Shown here piece by piece: positions 30,901 through 41,070 of a stretch of 64,000 nt of DNA. Numbering within the stretch: the stretch's first letter is position 1; every line of letters starts with the position of its first letter. The position numbers and the translations under genes are program-made. Under the pieces are notes generated by a model. That model searched no databases. It was not told the DNA's origin and saw nothing but the letters and a program-made list of their open reading frames with translations. The stretch comes from Taudactylus pleione (lineage: Eukaryota > Chordata > Amphibia > Anura > Myobatrachidae): positions 62,001-126,000 of the forward strand of contig JAUIMM010002007.1 of the NCBI GenBank assembly GCA_031769625.1. The letters run 5' to 3'.

Positions 30901-30968
30901 TCAGGCGGGACAGGAGCGACAGAACCCCTGCTTGATCCTCCAGCCCGGGGTCTGCCTCTCTTAGTCAT
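27903..30968 (-). CDS. LINE ORF1 gag-like RNA-binding protein, E3 (type B tract)
   Basis: 1021-aa ORF1 protein with ATG at 30966-30968. The N-terminal region of about 200 residues and everything from the first zinc knuckle onward are almost identical to E2. Between them lies a strongly diverged middle containing an insertion (TESSNLVISAGGAV), the coiled coil from MDQLQKEIRKL (about 285-350) and the gag/RRM-like domain from RRNLVQFKW. Domain residues are still conserved (LPPEDI, GVWGGAWEVGIRL, VPSAAYIGRDRV). Knuckles are at 736-749, 754-767 and 772-785. The diverged part keeps the reading frame and the domain logic, so it is a functional homologue from another lineage, not decay. Confidence 0.94.
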   Translation of the reverse strand: MTKRGRPRAGGSSRGSVAPVPPDPPDPPNLPAGGLQREAGDPPAGSRRPQVCAAGAPDPPVPLARLPGRRSAGSLTEQPKQPELMERTAAASGGLPVPAADVPGSRKAAAVLVDPAAGGGGVLDPPGLSVRRAGGPVEFSRVPVSKPLAAGPPSDATRGVMAAPASGAAEVVIVAADSASKLSVEGPPSEATRGGMETLTGSESEDMEMTESSNLVISAGGAVMVTPSPAVLPKLSVEGPLSEATQGEMVAPTGSEAGGAAKGEKTVEEDQVSADEEDDVYAALSMDQLQKEIRKLSNKLSEKKRKRNVSATWDRWSFKEEITALSVSLGNAKDRLEYLKKIKKKMIKSESTSMSDMEVVKSEQEEVPSSAAVEAQPSEDAGRRVQGEPVDKVSDDAKETGGIGSGGAQIVTLVPLVPIGGATVPVGELAATIPDCTEAMDSELIQAAVLVEAGMEGESHQDKAPEEVPGVSSVSVSRPILAQGMPILNKETLSAEQRKVIETIYGDKMLVPERARVAAAAIEKDMVSRGERQSKSAPGVLSYASVVTRQRANNVSYAAPTPGGVGKRRNLVQFKWIAPGEAPSREAFLKMVFSLGFGAADLYACIHPVRTLEYDLSFVSYQGLQVFWVKWQACRSKDPFEKYVVNLVTRQDRVKATILVRNESLPPEDIAFWLKRFCDLESGVTKAGYVLGVWGGAWEVGIRLRYSERGCVHVPSAAYIGRDRVQCFYPGQPRTCFKCGDHRHVSSECTVVKCSLCGGVGHWSRDCHTVRCNLCGVEGHPYSRCPKASHNVVLEQVVGSSVVVSEVVNEVEEEGIEQDEVVNVESREEVMEETFQEVRRGGKGIKEKDTETQVVLSNKFDVFSSDEEEIIRKDGECYLVSKKNKRKTKRSFKESERHRDGKKRRESIPEVGEEAVNKETLAPMERRVVERRKEEVVAMEETVAVQQEVVKETDVESSQSSGVGPSGTGGGVHCQVIKFVAKAPDPGIPEEGGVPSGGGREGGGDATSGGVAGPQGAGVQC

Positions 30969-31120
30969 GGTGCTGAAAGGCAGCAGCACCACAGCAAATC
31001 CTCAGCACCACAAACAGCAGGATCAGCAGCGATATCTTCCCCAGGAGGAATCAGCCTGCCTGGGGAAGCCCTCTCCCTGTCTCAGCAGCTCACCACCTCC
31101 TCCTAGGACACTCCTCTCCC
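30969..31120 (-). other. E3 5' UTR with conserved hairpin
   Basis: 152-nt leader. The inverted repeat TTCCCCAGG / CCTGGGGAA is at 31037-31067. The 5' junction CTCTCCC/AAAAGATTTGC is at 31120/31121. Confidence 0.58.
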
Positions 31121-33955
31121 AAAAGATTTGCTGCGGTGACAGAAGTTGATTTTGGTGCTTAATTTTGACATAGAACCATCCAGAAAGATATTTACCCATA
31201 TGAAAAATTCTGTAAGCCCTGGACCTTAAAAATCGGACAAAAATTTTTCTCTTCAAAAATCCCCAAATTCTGCTTAAAACTTTCAGTAAACCTTAAAAAA
31301 GATTTGCTACGGTGACAGAAGTTGATTTTGGTGCTTAATTTTGACACAGAACCCTCCAGAAAGATATTTACCCGTATGAAAAATTCTGTAAGCCCTGGAT
31401 CTTAAAAATCGGCCAAAAATTTTTTTCTTCAAAAATCCCCAAATTCTGCTGAAAACTTTCAGTAAACCTTAAAAAAGATTTGGTGCGGTGACAGAAGTTG
31501 ATTTTGGTGCTTAATTTTGACACAGAACTCTCAAGAAAGAATTTACCCGTATGAAAAATTCTGTAAGCCCCGGACCTTAAAAATCGGCCAAAAAATTTTT
31601 TCTTCAAAAATCCCCAAATTCTGCTAAAAACTTTCAGTAAACCTTAAAAAAGATTTGGTGCGGTGACAGAAGTTGATTTTGGTGCTTAATTTTGACACAG
31701 AACTCTCAAGAAAGAATTTACCCGTATGAAAAATTCTGTAAGCCCCGCCCCTTAAAAATCGGCCAAAAATTTTTTTCTTCAAAAATCCCCAAATTCTGCT
31801 TAAAACTTTCAGTAAACCTTAAAAAAGATTTGCTGCGGTGACAGAAGTTGATTTTGGTGCTTAATTTTGACACAGAACTCTCAAGAAAGAATTTACCTGT
31901 ATGAAAAATTCTGTAAGCCCCGGACCTTAAAAATCGGCCAAAAATTTTTTTCTTCAAAAATCCCCAAATTCTGCTTAAAACTTTCAGTAAACCTTAAAAA
32001 AGATTTGCTGCGGTGACAGAAGTTGATTTTGGTGCTTAATTCTGACAAAGAACCCTCCAGAAAGATATTTACCCGTATGAAAAATTCTGTAAGCCGCAGA
32101 CCTTAAAAATCGACCAAAAATTTTTTTCTTCAAAAATCCCCAAATTCTGCTTAAAACTTTCAGTAAACCTTAAAAAAGATTTGCTGCCATGACAGAAGTT
32201 GATTTTGGTGCTTAATTTTGACACAGAACCCTCCAGAAAGATATTTACCCATATGAAAAATTCTGTAAGCCCCAGACCTTAAAAATCGGCCAAAAAATTT
32301 TTTCTTCAAAAATCCCCAAATTCTGCTTAAAACTTTCAGTAAACCTTAAAAAAGATTTGCTGCCATGACAGAAGTGGATTTTGGTGCTTAATTTTGACAC
32401 AGAACCCTCCAGAAAGATATTTACCCGTATGAAAAATTCTGTAAGCCCCGAACCTTAAAAATCGGCCAAAAATGTTTTTCTTCAAAAATCCCCAAAATCT
32501 GCTTAAAACTTTCAGTTAACATTAAAAAAGATTTGATGCGGTGACAAAAGTTGATTTTGGTGCTTTATTTTGACACAGAACCCTCCAGAAAGATATTTAC
32601 CCATATGAAAAATTCTGTAAGCTCCGGACCTTTAAAATCGGCCAAAATTTTTTTCTTCAAAAATCCCCAAATTCTCATTAAAACTTTCAGTAAACCTTAA
32701 AAAAGATTTGGTGCGGTGACAGAAGTTGATTTTGGTGCTTAATTTTGACACAGAACCCTCCAGAAAGATATTTACCCGTATGAAAAATTCTGTAAGCCCC
32801 GGACCTTAAAAATCGGCCAAAAATTTTTTTCTTCAAAAATCCCCAAATTCTGCTGAAAAATTTTAGAAAACCTTAAAAAAGATTTGCTGCGGTGACAGAA
32901 GTTGATTTTGGTGCTTAATTTTGACACAGAACCCTCCAGAAAGATATTTACCCATATGAAAAATTCTGTAAGCTCCGGACCTTAAAAATCGGCCAAAAAT
33001 TTTTTTCTTCAAAAATCCCCAAATTCTGCTTAAAACTTTCAGTAAACCTTAAAAAAGATTTGCTGCGGTGACAGAAGTTGATTTTGGTGCTTAATTTTGA
33101 CACAGAACCCTCCAGAAAGATATTTACCCATATGAAAAATTCTGTAAGCCCCAGACCTTAAAAATCGGGCAAAAATTTTTTTCTTCAAAAATCCCCAAAT
33201 TCTGCTTAAAACTTTCAGTAAACATTAAAAAAGATTTGATGCGGTGACAAAAGTTGATTTTGGTGCTTTATTTTGACACAGAACCCTCCAGAAAGATATT
33301 TACCCATATGAAAAATTCTGTAAGCTCTGGACCTTAAAAATTGGCCAAAATTTTTTTTCTTCAAAAATCCCCAAATTCTCCTTAAAACTTTCAGTAAACA
33401 TTAAAAAAGATTTGCTGCGGTGACAGAAGTTGATTTTGGTGCTTTATTTTGACACAGAACCCTCCAGAAAGATATTTACCCATATGAAAAATTCTGTAAG
33501 CCCCGGACCTTAAAAATCGGCCAAAATTTTTTTCTTCAAAAATCCCCAAATTCTGCTGAAAACTTTCAGAAAACCTTAAAAAAGATTTGCTGCGGTGACA
33601 GAAGTTGATTTTGGTGCTTAATTTTGACATAGAACCATCCAGAAAGATATTTACCCATATGAAAAATTCTGTAAGCCCTGGACCTTAAAAATCGACCAAA
33701 ATTTTTTTTCTTCAAAAATCCCCAAATTCTGCTGAAAACTTTCAATAAACCTTAAAAAAGATTTGCTGCGGTGACAGAAGTTGATTTTGGTGCTTAATTT
33801 TGACACAGAACCCTCCAGAAAGATATTTACCCGTATGAAAAATTCTGTAAGCTCCGGACCTTAAAAATCGGCCAAAAATTTTTTTCTTCAAAAATCCCCA
33901 AATTCTGCTGAAAACTTTCAATAAACCTTAAAAAAGATTTGGTGCGGTGACAGAA
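31121..33955. repeat. Satellite array A3, 16 monomers
   Basis: 2835 bp, equal to 16 monomers plus 24 bp. It begins with a CATAGAACCATCC monomer also found in A1 at about 6430. From about 32000 to its end it is colinear with A1 at offset 24530, so it is a shortened paralogue of A1. The E4 insertion at its right edge corresponds to an unoccupied site at 9425/9426 in A1. No genes are seen. Confidence 0.95.
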
Positions 33956-34462
33956 TATGCTTCTTTATTTTAACTTGCAACAAAGATATATATATATATA
34001 TATACAATAATTACATATATAAAAAATAAATAAATAAATAGATAAAATATATATATACACAAAATCAAATATCAACATAAGGATACACAATATTACTCCA
34101 TATTATGCCTTATAACCAAAATAAAACTTTACCAATCCTAATAATAAACAACTTATCTCCTATGAGAAAAAGTAAGCAAGGATTTTAGAACAACAACTAC
34201 CTTAACCACTATCTATATATTTTTTTTTTTTTTTTTTTATATATTATATATGTATATATACACAGCAAACCATAAAACAATACAAAAAACTTTAACTACT
34301 ATCTATCTTATCTAATCCTACCCATCACCAATACACACCACCTCAGGTAGATGTATGTAAAACCTTTTCAACAAAAACCAAAAAATAGAATAAAAAATCT
34401 ACAGGGAGTGAAAGGACAGAAAAGAAACCCAGCTGAACAAGAAGAGACTTTCAACCACCCAC
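33956..34462 (-). other. E4 3' UTR
   Basis: 507 nt, with AATAAA at 33964-33969 (minus). TA and T tracts are of intermediate length. No coding potential is seen. Confidence 0.82.
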
Positions 34463-37400
34463 TCAAGGGGGTTTCAAACGGCCCCACCACTGTGACCATC
34501 TGACAGCATCCAGTCTCCCCTTATCCAGATCCATCATCTTTTTCACCTCTTGCATAATCATACCTACCACCACATCACAGGGGAGGACCTTCCTTCGAAT
34601 AGATACCTGGCACCGTGCATTCCACGTGTGATACCTAACAGCTAAACTAACTAAAAAAATTGTGGTTAAATTAAAGTCACCGTATCTTCTGACTACCCCA
34701 TAAGCCCACTCAGGGTAACTAAGACCCGAAAGGCACGGGATACCAATGGCCTTTGAAACCTCCTCATAAACCTTTACATTAAAAGGACACTCAAGCAGGA
34801 AGTGGTCCATCGTCTCCTCCACCCCTGGACATTCCTCCCGTGGGCAGCCACGTTCACTGGCACTTTGCCACCTGAGGTTCCCTCCAACATAAAGCCTCCC
34901 ATGAAAAGTGAGCCAGGCAATATCTTTGAACTTGGGCGGTAACCTTTGTGAATTTAACAAAACCAATCCAGCCGAAGCGACATTACCTGGACAGTCCCTC
35001 AGTGACAGCGGAACATGAAAGTGGGTGTGCAAAACTCTTCTCTCCAACTCCCTCCTAGAGAAGTTTTTGACTTCACCCACTCCCACGTCATATCGCTTTA
35101 TCACCTTCAAGCTCTGGATGACGTAGATCGGGAGGTAACCATGACGAATCCGGAAACTTCTCACTTGGCCTCCATCTATCCAGAATCTGAGGAAGGGAAA
35201 CACCCATGGTCTAAATCCCTCTACCCACCGAGGAGGAGTGTCTAAAAACATGCTCCCAATGTTAAGCTTTAAAAAAGCTGTAACAAAAAAGATCACTGGG
35301 TTTACCATGTTCAAACCCCCATCTTTCCTCGGTCTGTAGGTGATACCCCTCTTCACTATATTGATCCTGTTCTTCCACAACAAGAGGAAGAACAAGGAAT
35401 TCAATCTGGACCACAAAGATTGTGGCAAAAAGCACACGTAACTGACATACAAAAAAATCGGGATCAGGTAAGTTTTGCACAAGTCAACCCTTTCCCTCAA
35501 AGACAATTTCCATCTTTTCCAACTCTCTACCTTCTTGGTAGCATCCTCCAGCTTGTTAACCCAATTTAGGGAGGCATAATCTCCATGATCAAATTTGATA
35601 CCAAGAATTTTAATCTGATCGTTGACCTGAGGGAAGCTGTCCGGAAGAGGAAAAGGCTCCCCCTCCTCCCCCATCCAGAAAACATCACACTTTTCTCGGT
35701 TTACTCTGGAGCATGAAGCCTCAGAGTACTCGCAAATGAGGTGTTCTATGCCACGGGCCTCTGCCTGCGAGGACAGAACCACCGTGACATCATCTGCGTA
35801 AGCCACCACCCTCAATGCAAACTCCGGACTCAGCTGCACCCCCCCTACAGTCCCACACTCTACCCTCCTAATGAAGGGATCGATTGCAAAGACATACAGG
35901 AGGGGGCTCAGGGGACACCCCTGACGAACACCCGAGCCTACACCAAAGGTAGGGCCCACCCAACCGTTTACCAGTGGAAAGCTTTCAGCCATACGATAGA
36001 TCGTCTGTAACCAATTAACCACCCTCTCTGGAAGACCATACCATCTCAGTAGAGCCCAAAGGTACTCATGATTCACTCGGTCAAAAGCTTTAGACTGATC
36101 CAATGCCAGTAAGTACTTTCCCCACTTCTCAGCCCTGCACCGCTCAATGGCCTCCCGGACACCAAGGACAGCACTAAAAGTGCTACGACCCTTCACCGTA
36201 CAGTGCTGAGAAGGAGAAAGCAACAGCTCAGAAAACTCTGAAAGCCTGTTAAACAGTACCTTTGCCAAAATCTTCCTGTCTGTATTGAGAAGGGCTATGG
36301 GGCGCCAGTTTTCAATACGAGACGAGTCCTTCCCTTTGGACAGCAAAATAAGCGCAGATAACCTCATGGAAGGAGGGAGGACTCCCTCATCCAGGCTCTC
36401 ATTAAAAACTTCCACAAGGCGGGGAATCAGGAGGTCAGCAAAGGTCTTATAAAATTCAGATGTTAAACCATCTGGTCCTGGTGATTTTTTGGGATTTAAA
36501 CCCATTATCGCCTTCCTAACTTCCTCTGCGGTTATATCACTTGCCAAGGAGTCAAGAGAGGCACCCTGAGAACTCAGACCAGGGGTTCCCCTCAGAAATT
36601 CCTCCATCCTCTCCCTGATGAGTGGCTGCTCAGACAGAAGATCAGAATAGTAGGACACAATAACATCCAGAATGCCTTCCTTGTCAGTACGAAGAACACC
36701 CTGTCCGTCCACCAGTCCTCTGACATGTTTGGCGTCAACTGACCTCCTACAGCTCTGGTAGGGATCAGGCGAGTGGTACATACCATAATCCCTTTCCAAA
36801 ACCAAGGATGCCAATCGGTTATATTGGAACTCTTTCATCTGAGCCTTCACTCGGGAGATTTCCCCATCATCTCCCTCCTCAGAGATCAGGAAATCCAATT
36901 TCCTTCTCAGATTACGGTAGATATTTTGCTTTATCAAGTTTTTCCTAGCTATAAGGCCACGGAAAAATTTGCAGGTTCTCTTTTTAATCACCTCCCACCA
37001 CTCAGACCTACTCCAACCAGCCTCCAGAAGTGTCTCCTGAGATTGAAAGAAGACCCTGAAGGACTGCCTAACTCTCTCTTCTTCCAGGAGTTCAGAGTTC
37101 AAACGCCACAGACCCCGCCCCTTCTGAGGGGTTTCTGAAGCATTCAAAGTTACTGAGAGCAAACCGTGATCGGAAAATTCCACCAACCTCACCCCAAGGG
37201 ATGAAGTCTTAGAAGTCTCCTTAACAAAAAACCTATCTATCCTAGACCTACGACTACCACTAAAGTAGGTGAAACCCGTGAGGTCTGGGGAGTGACGAAT
37301 ATGCACATCCACCAAACCAGCCTGTCTAACCATGCTAACTAAAAAATTGGAATCATAGCCCAGGGGTCTCCTTGAGCCTCCCCTGTCTTTTGGCCTAACA

Positions 37401-37840
37401 ACGGTATTAAAATCACCACCAAAGACGACCTGCTGGGCTGTAAAAAGAAAAGGTTTTATCTCCATAAAGAGACTTTTCCTATCACCTGGTGTCTGTGGCC
37501 CATACACATTAATTAATCTCACATCTTGTCCCTTTATGTTGACATCCAAAATCATACATCTACCTGCTTGCAATTCAATAACCTTGTGCACAATTACCAT
37601 ATCAGAAAAAAGGACTGCCACCCCACCGTATGGCTCGGCCGCAAGAGACCAGTAAGAAGGACCCCTCCTCCACTCCTGCTTCGCCTTGTGGAGGATATCC
37701 AATTTACTAATCCTAGTCTCTTGAAAAAATAAAACATCAACATCAATCGTATTGAATAAATCAAAGGCCATCATACGAGCACATTCGGACAACACGGAAG
37801 CCACATTAATCGTGGCACATCGTATAGGATGAGGATCCAT
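34463..37840 (-). CDS. LINE ORF2: APE endonuclease-reverse transcriptase, E4
   Basis: 1125 aa with ATG at 37838-37840. The domains are the same as in the other copies: APE endonuclease about 5-230, reverse transcriptase about 445-760 with YADD at 681-684, CCHC at 999-1018. Private changes seen by eye are F28L, L39F (two residues before catalytic E41), V657I and R992Q just before the CCHC. It shares I83 and V936 with E2. L39F is in the conserved LFLQET stretch and could affect endonuclease packing, but all metal-binding and catalytic residues remain. The frame is intact. Confidence 0.96.
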   Translation of the reverse strand: MDPHPIRCATINVASVLSECARMMAFDLFNTIDVDVLFFQETRISKLDILHKAKQEWRRGPSYWSLAAEPYGGVAVLFSDMVIVHKVIELQAGRCMILDVNIKGQDVRLINVYGPQTPGDRKSLFMEIKPFLFTAQQVVFGGDFNTVVRPKDRGGSRRPLGYDSNFLVSMVRQAGLVDVHIRHSPDLTGFTYFSGSRRSRIDRFFVKETSKTSSLGVRLVEFSDHGLLSVTLNASETPQKGRGLWRLNSELLEEERVRQSFRVFFQSQETLLEAGWSRSEWWEVIKKRTCKFFRGLIARKNLIKQNIYRNLRRKLDFLISEEGDDGEISRVKAQMKEFQYNRLASLVLERDYGMYHSPDPYQSCRRSVDAKHVRGLVDGQGVLRTDKEGILDVIVSYYSDLLSEQPLIRERMEEFLRGTPGLSSQGASLDSLASDITAEEVRKAIMGLNPKKSPGPDGLTSEFYKTFADLLIPRLVEVFNESLDEGVLPPSMRLSALILLSKGKDSSRIENWRPIALLNTDRKILAKVLFNRLSEFSELLLSPSQHCTVKGRSTFSAVLGVREAIERCRAEKWGKYLLALDQSKAFDRVNHEYLWALLRWYGLPERVVNWLQTIYRMAESFPLVNGWVGPTFGVGSGVRQGCPLSPLLYVFAIDPFIRRVECGTVGGVQLSPEFALRVVAYADDVTVVLSSQAEARGIEHLICEYSEASCSRVNREKCDVFWMGEEGEPFPLPDSFPQVNDQIKILGIKFDHGDYASLNWVNKLEDATKKVESWKRWKLSLRERVDLCKTYLIPIFLYVSYVCFLPQSLWSRLNSLFFLLLWKNRINIVKRGITYRPRKDGGLNMVNPVIFFVTAFLKLNIGSMFLDTPPRWVEGFRPWVFPFLRFWIDGGQVRSFRIRHGYLPIYVIQSLKVIKRYDVGVGEVKNFSRRELERRVLHTHFHVPLSLRDCPGNVASAGLVLLNSQRLPPKFKDIAWLTFHGRLYVGGNLRWQSASERGCPREECPGVEETMDHFLLECPFNVKVYEEVSKAIGIPCLSGLSYPEWAYGVVRRYGDFNLTTIFLVSLAVRYHTWNARCQVSIRRKVLPCDVVVGMIMQEVKKMMDLDKGRLDAVRWSQWWGRLKPP

Positions 37841-37906
37841 GTTTCTAGGTTATGGAATATTACAAGACCTTGCTTACTTTTACATACCATCACCAAAAAA
37901 CAAGTC

Positions 37907-40900
37907 TTAACACTGCACACCAGCCCCCTGCGGGCCAGCCACACCACCGCCTGTGGCATCCCCACCCCCCTCCCTTCCACCCCCAGAGGGTACACCACCC
38001 TCCTCAGGGATCCCAGGGTCAGGGGCCTTGGCCACAAACTTTATGACCTGGCAGTGTACCCCACCACCAGTGCCACTTGGCCCGACCCCCGAGCTCTGGG
38101 ATGACTCCACATCAGTCTCTTCGGCTACCTCCTGCTGAACCGCCACTGTCTCCTCCATTGCCACCACCTCCTCCTTTCTCCTTTCCACCACCCTTCTTTC
38201 CATCGGGGCCAGAGTTTCCTTATTTACCGCCTCTTCCCCCACCTCCGGGATTGACTCCCTTCTTTTTTTCCCATCCCGGTGCCTCTCACTTTCTTTAAAA
38301 GACCTCTTTGTTTTTCTTTTGTTTTTTTTTGACACCAGATAACACTCTCCATCTTTCCTTATGATTTCCTCCTCATCAGAGGAGAAAACATCAAATTTAT
38401 TGGATAACACCACTTGTGTTTCTGTATCTTTCTCTTTTATCCCATTCCCTCCCCGCCTAACCTCCTGAAATGTCTCCTCCATTACCTCCTCCCTACTTTC
38501 AACATTTACCACCTCATCCTGCTCTATACCCTCTTCTTCTACCTCATTCACCACCTCACTCACCACCACACTACTACCCACCACCTGTTCTAACACCACA
38601 TTGTGACTGGCTTTCGGACATCTGCTATAAGGGTGCCCCTCCACCCCACACAAATTGCACCTGACAGTGTGACAATCTCTAGACCAGTGACCCACACCCC
38701 CACACAAAGAACACTTCACCACAGTGCACTCGGAACTAACGTGACGGTGATCACCACACTTAAAACATGTCCTCGGCTGCCCCGGATAAAAACACTGCAC
38801 TCTGTCCCTACCTATATAGGCAGCCGAGGGTACATGAACAAACCCCTTCTCAGACATCCTCAACCTAATACCCACCTCCCATGCTCCACCCCACACCCCT
38901 AACACATAACCGGCCTTCACTGCCCCCGACTCTACATTACAAAACCGTTTTAGCCAAAATATTATGTCCTCCGGGGGCAGTGACTCATTCCTGACAAGAA
39001 TAGTGGCTTTTACCCTGTCATGCTTCGTGACTAAATTCATTACATATTTGTTAAAGGGGTCCTTGTCTCTACACGCCTGCAGCCTCCCCCAGAAAGTTTG
39101 CAGACCCTGGTACGTCAGAAAACTCACATCATACTCCAGGGTCCGCACTGGGTGGATGCAGGTGTACAGATCTGCAGGACAGAACCCCAAACTAAACACC
39201 ATTTTTAAAAACACCTCTCTTCCTGGAGCTTCTCCAGGAGCAATCCACTTAAATTGGATTAGATTACGTCTTTTTCCAGTACTCCCAGGCAAGGGTGCAG
39301 CTGGTGGTACATTAGTTGTTTTCCTCCCAGATACCACATTTGCATAAGACAGGGTACCTGGGACAGACTTAGCCTGTCTCTCCCTCCTCTGAGCCAAGTC
39401 TTTTTCAATCACTGCAGCTGCCACCCTTGCCCTCTCTGGGACTAGCAACCTGTCTCCATAAACAGTCTCCACAATGTCCCTTTGCGCATTTGAAAGGGAT
39501 GACTTGTCCAGGACTGGCATCCCTTGCGCTGACACATCCACAGGGACAACACCACCGACCAGACTTAACACACCTGGCACTTCCTCAGGAACCAGTTCTT
39601 TTGGTCTACCCTCCATGCCAGCCTCCACCAATACTGCCACCTGGACTAACTCTGAGTCAGTTGCTTCGGAACACACTTCCATCATACTATTGCCACTGAC
39701 TGCCCTTGCAGGTAAAATAGCTCCACTAGCGGGAACCAGGGGAACCGAAGCATTATGGGGACCCCCAACCCCGATCCCCCCAGTCCCCTTTGCATCATCG
39801 CTTACCTCTGGGCCTGGATCCTCCTGCAGCTCTGCCACTTCCACCGCCATAGCTGATGCAGCCTCCACCTTCTCCACTTTTAAACCTTCCATATCACTCA
39901 TTGAGGTAGATTCGGACTTTATCAGTTTCTTTTTCATTTTTTTCAAGTACTCCAGCCACTCTTTGGCATTGTCCAGGGAAACTGCTAGTTCAGCAATTTC
40001 CCCCTTAAGGAATTGTCTCTCCAAGGGAGCTGCCAGATTCCTCCTCTTTCTCTTATCTGACAGCTTGCTGCTCAGTTTTTTAATCTCTTTTTGCAGCTGG
40101 TCCATGCTTAAAGCTGCAAACAAATCATCCTCCTCAGTATCAGAATCTAGCTCCCCGTCTTCTGTCTTCTCCCCTTCTGCAGCACTCCCCGCTTCACTGC
40201 CAGTGGGGGCCACCATATCCCCCTGAGTTGCCTCACTCAGGGGTCCCTTCACTGACAGTTTGGGGAGCGCTGCTGGGCTAGGGGTCACCAAATCAGCCAT
40301 CACCTCCATATCCTCCTCTTCACTGCCAGTGAGGGTCTCCATACCCCCCCGAGTTGCCTCACTTGGTGGTCCCTCTACTGACAGTTTGGAGGCAGAGTCT
40401 GCAGCCACTATAACCACCTCCGCTGCACCGCTAGCGGGGGCCGCCATTACCCCCCGAGTTGCGTCACTCGGGGGTCCCGCCGCCAGCGGTTTGGAGACTG
40501 GCACTCTGCTGAACTCCACTGGACCCCCCGCTCTCCGAACTGAAAGTCCAGGGGGGTCCAGGACACCTCCTCCGCCCACCGCTGGGTCCACGAGCACAGC
40601 AGCCGCCTTCTGACTCCCCGGCACGTCCGCCGCTGATACAGGGAGTCCTCCGCTTGCCGCCGCCGTCCGCTCCATCAGCTCCGGCTGCTTCGGCTGCTCC
40701 GTCAGACTCCCCGCACTCCGTCTCCCGGGCAGGCGCGCCAAAGGGACAGGGGGGTCCGGAGCTCCAGCCGCGCACACTTGCGGCCTCCGCGAACCGGCGG
40801 GTGGATCCCCGGCCTCGCGCTGCAGTCCTCCGGCAGGCAGGTTAGGCGGGTCAGGCGGGACAGGCGGGACAGAACCCCTGCTTGATCCTCCAGCCCGGGG

Positions 40901-40918
40901 TCTGCCTCTCTTAGTCAT
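37907..40918 (-). CDS. LINE ORF1 gag-like RNA-binding protein, E4 (type A tract)
   Basis: 1003 aa with ATG at 40916-40918, the same length as E2. Coiled coil about 271-334, gag/RRM-like domain about 550-700, knuckles at 718-731, 736-749 and 754-767. Differences from E2 by eye are few: AAEVVI for AVEVVI in the N-terminal repeats, CSEATD for CSKATD, and YTCIHP for YACIHP inside the gag-like domain. With E2 it shares KEWLEYLKKM and VAEE near the C-terminus, which separate this pair from E1/E3/E5. No damage is visible. Confidence 0.94.
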   Translation of the reverse strand: MTKRGRPRAGGSSRGSVPPVPPDPPNLPAGGLQREAGDPPAGSRRPQVCAAGAPDPPVPLARLPGRRSAGSLTEQPKQPELMERTAAASGGLPVSAADVPGSQKAAAVLVDPAVGGGGVLDPPGLSVRRAGGPVEFSRVPVSKPLAAGPPSDATRGVMAAPASGAAEVVIVAADSASKLSVEGPPSEATRGGMETLTGSEEEDMEVMADLVTPSPAALPKLSVKGPLSEATQGDMVAPTGSEAGSAAEGEKTEDGELDSDTEEDDLFAALSMDQLQKEIKKLSSKLSDKRKRRNLAAPLERQFLKGEIAELAVSLDNAKEWLEYLKKMKKKLIKSESTSMSDMEGLKVEKVEAASAMAVEVAELQEDPGPEVSDDAKGTGGIGVGGPHNASVPLVPASGAILPARAVSGNSMMEVCSEATDSELVQVAVLVEAGMEGRPKELVPEEVPGVLSLVGGVVPVDVSAQGMPVLDKSSLSNAQRDIVETVYGDRLLVPERARVAAAVIEKDLAQRRERQAKSVPGTLSYANVVSGRKTTNVPPAAPLPGSTGKRRNLIQFKWIAPGEAPGREVFLKMVFSLGFCPADLYTCIHPVRTLEYDVSFLTYQGLQTFWGRLQACRDKDPFNKYVMNLVTKHDRVKATILVRNESLPPEDIIFWLKRFCNVESGAVKAGYVLGVWGGAWEVGIRLRMSEKGFVHVPSAAYIGRDRVQCFYPGQPRTCFKCGDHRHVSSECTVVKCSLCGGVGHWSRDCHTVRCNLCGVEGHPYSRCPKASHNVVLEQVVGSSVVVSEVVNEVEEEGIEQDEVVNVESREEVMEETFQEVRRGGNGIKEKDTETQVVLSNKFDVFSSDEEEIIRKDGECYLVSKKNKRKTKRSFKESERHRDGKKRRESIPEVGEEAVNKETLAPMERRVVERRKEEVVAMEETVAVQQEVAEETDVESSQSSGVGPSGTGGGVHCQVIKFVAKAPDPGIPEEGGVPSGGGREGGGDATGGGVAGPQGAGVQC

Positions 40919-41070
40919 GGTGCTGAAAGGCAGCAGCACCACAGCAAATCCTCAGCACCACAAACAGCAGGATCAGCAGCGATATCTTCCCCAGGAGGAA
41001 TCAGCCTGCCTGGGGAAGTCCTCTCCCTGTCTCAGCAGCTCACCACCTCCTCCTAGGACACTCCTCTCCC
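40919..41070 (-). other. E4 5' UTR with conserved hairpin
   Basis: 152-nt leader. The inverted repeat is at 40987-41017 and is flanked by GGGGAAGTCC as in E2. Confidence 0.58.

Larger units (their letters stand above)
23956..31120 (-). mobile_element. Tx1-type LINE copy E3, complete and intact (7165 bp)
   Basis: Full-length minus-strand LINE: 5' UTR 30969-31120, ORF1 27903-30968, ORF2 24459-27836, 3' UTR 23956-24458. Both ORFs are open. The left flank ends in AACAAAGATTTGC...GACAGAA and the right begins AAAAGATTTGC, so the duplications agree over 23 bp with a mismatch at the 24th. It carries the divergent type B tract in ORF1 (28779-30359), while the rest is nearly identical to the other copies. 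Confidence 0.96.
33956..41070 (-). mobile_element. Tx1-type LINE copy E4, complete and intact (7115 bp)
   Basis: Full-length minus-strand LINE: 5' UTR 40919-41070, ORF1 37907-40918, ORF2 34463-37840, 3' UTR 33956-34462. From the ORF2 start through the 5' end and into about 0.8 kb of right-flanking satellite it sits at a constant offset of 23289 from E2, so E2 and E4 descend from one insertion by duplication. The left duplication copy reads GATTTGGTGCGG and the right GATTTGCTGCGG, an imperfect pair that suggests the two flanks no longer come from one event. Confidence 0.96.

Noticed and set aside
30268..31149. Long open frame on the plus strand (about 293 codons) opposite the ORF1 N-terminus, also at 5059-5916 and 50591-51481
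   Set aside because: It lies antisense to a GC-rich, proline/alanine-coding region, where stops are rare by composition. In E2 and E4 it is cut by a TGA at the CTTCTGACTCC position without any effect on ORF1, and it resembles no known protein.
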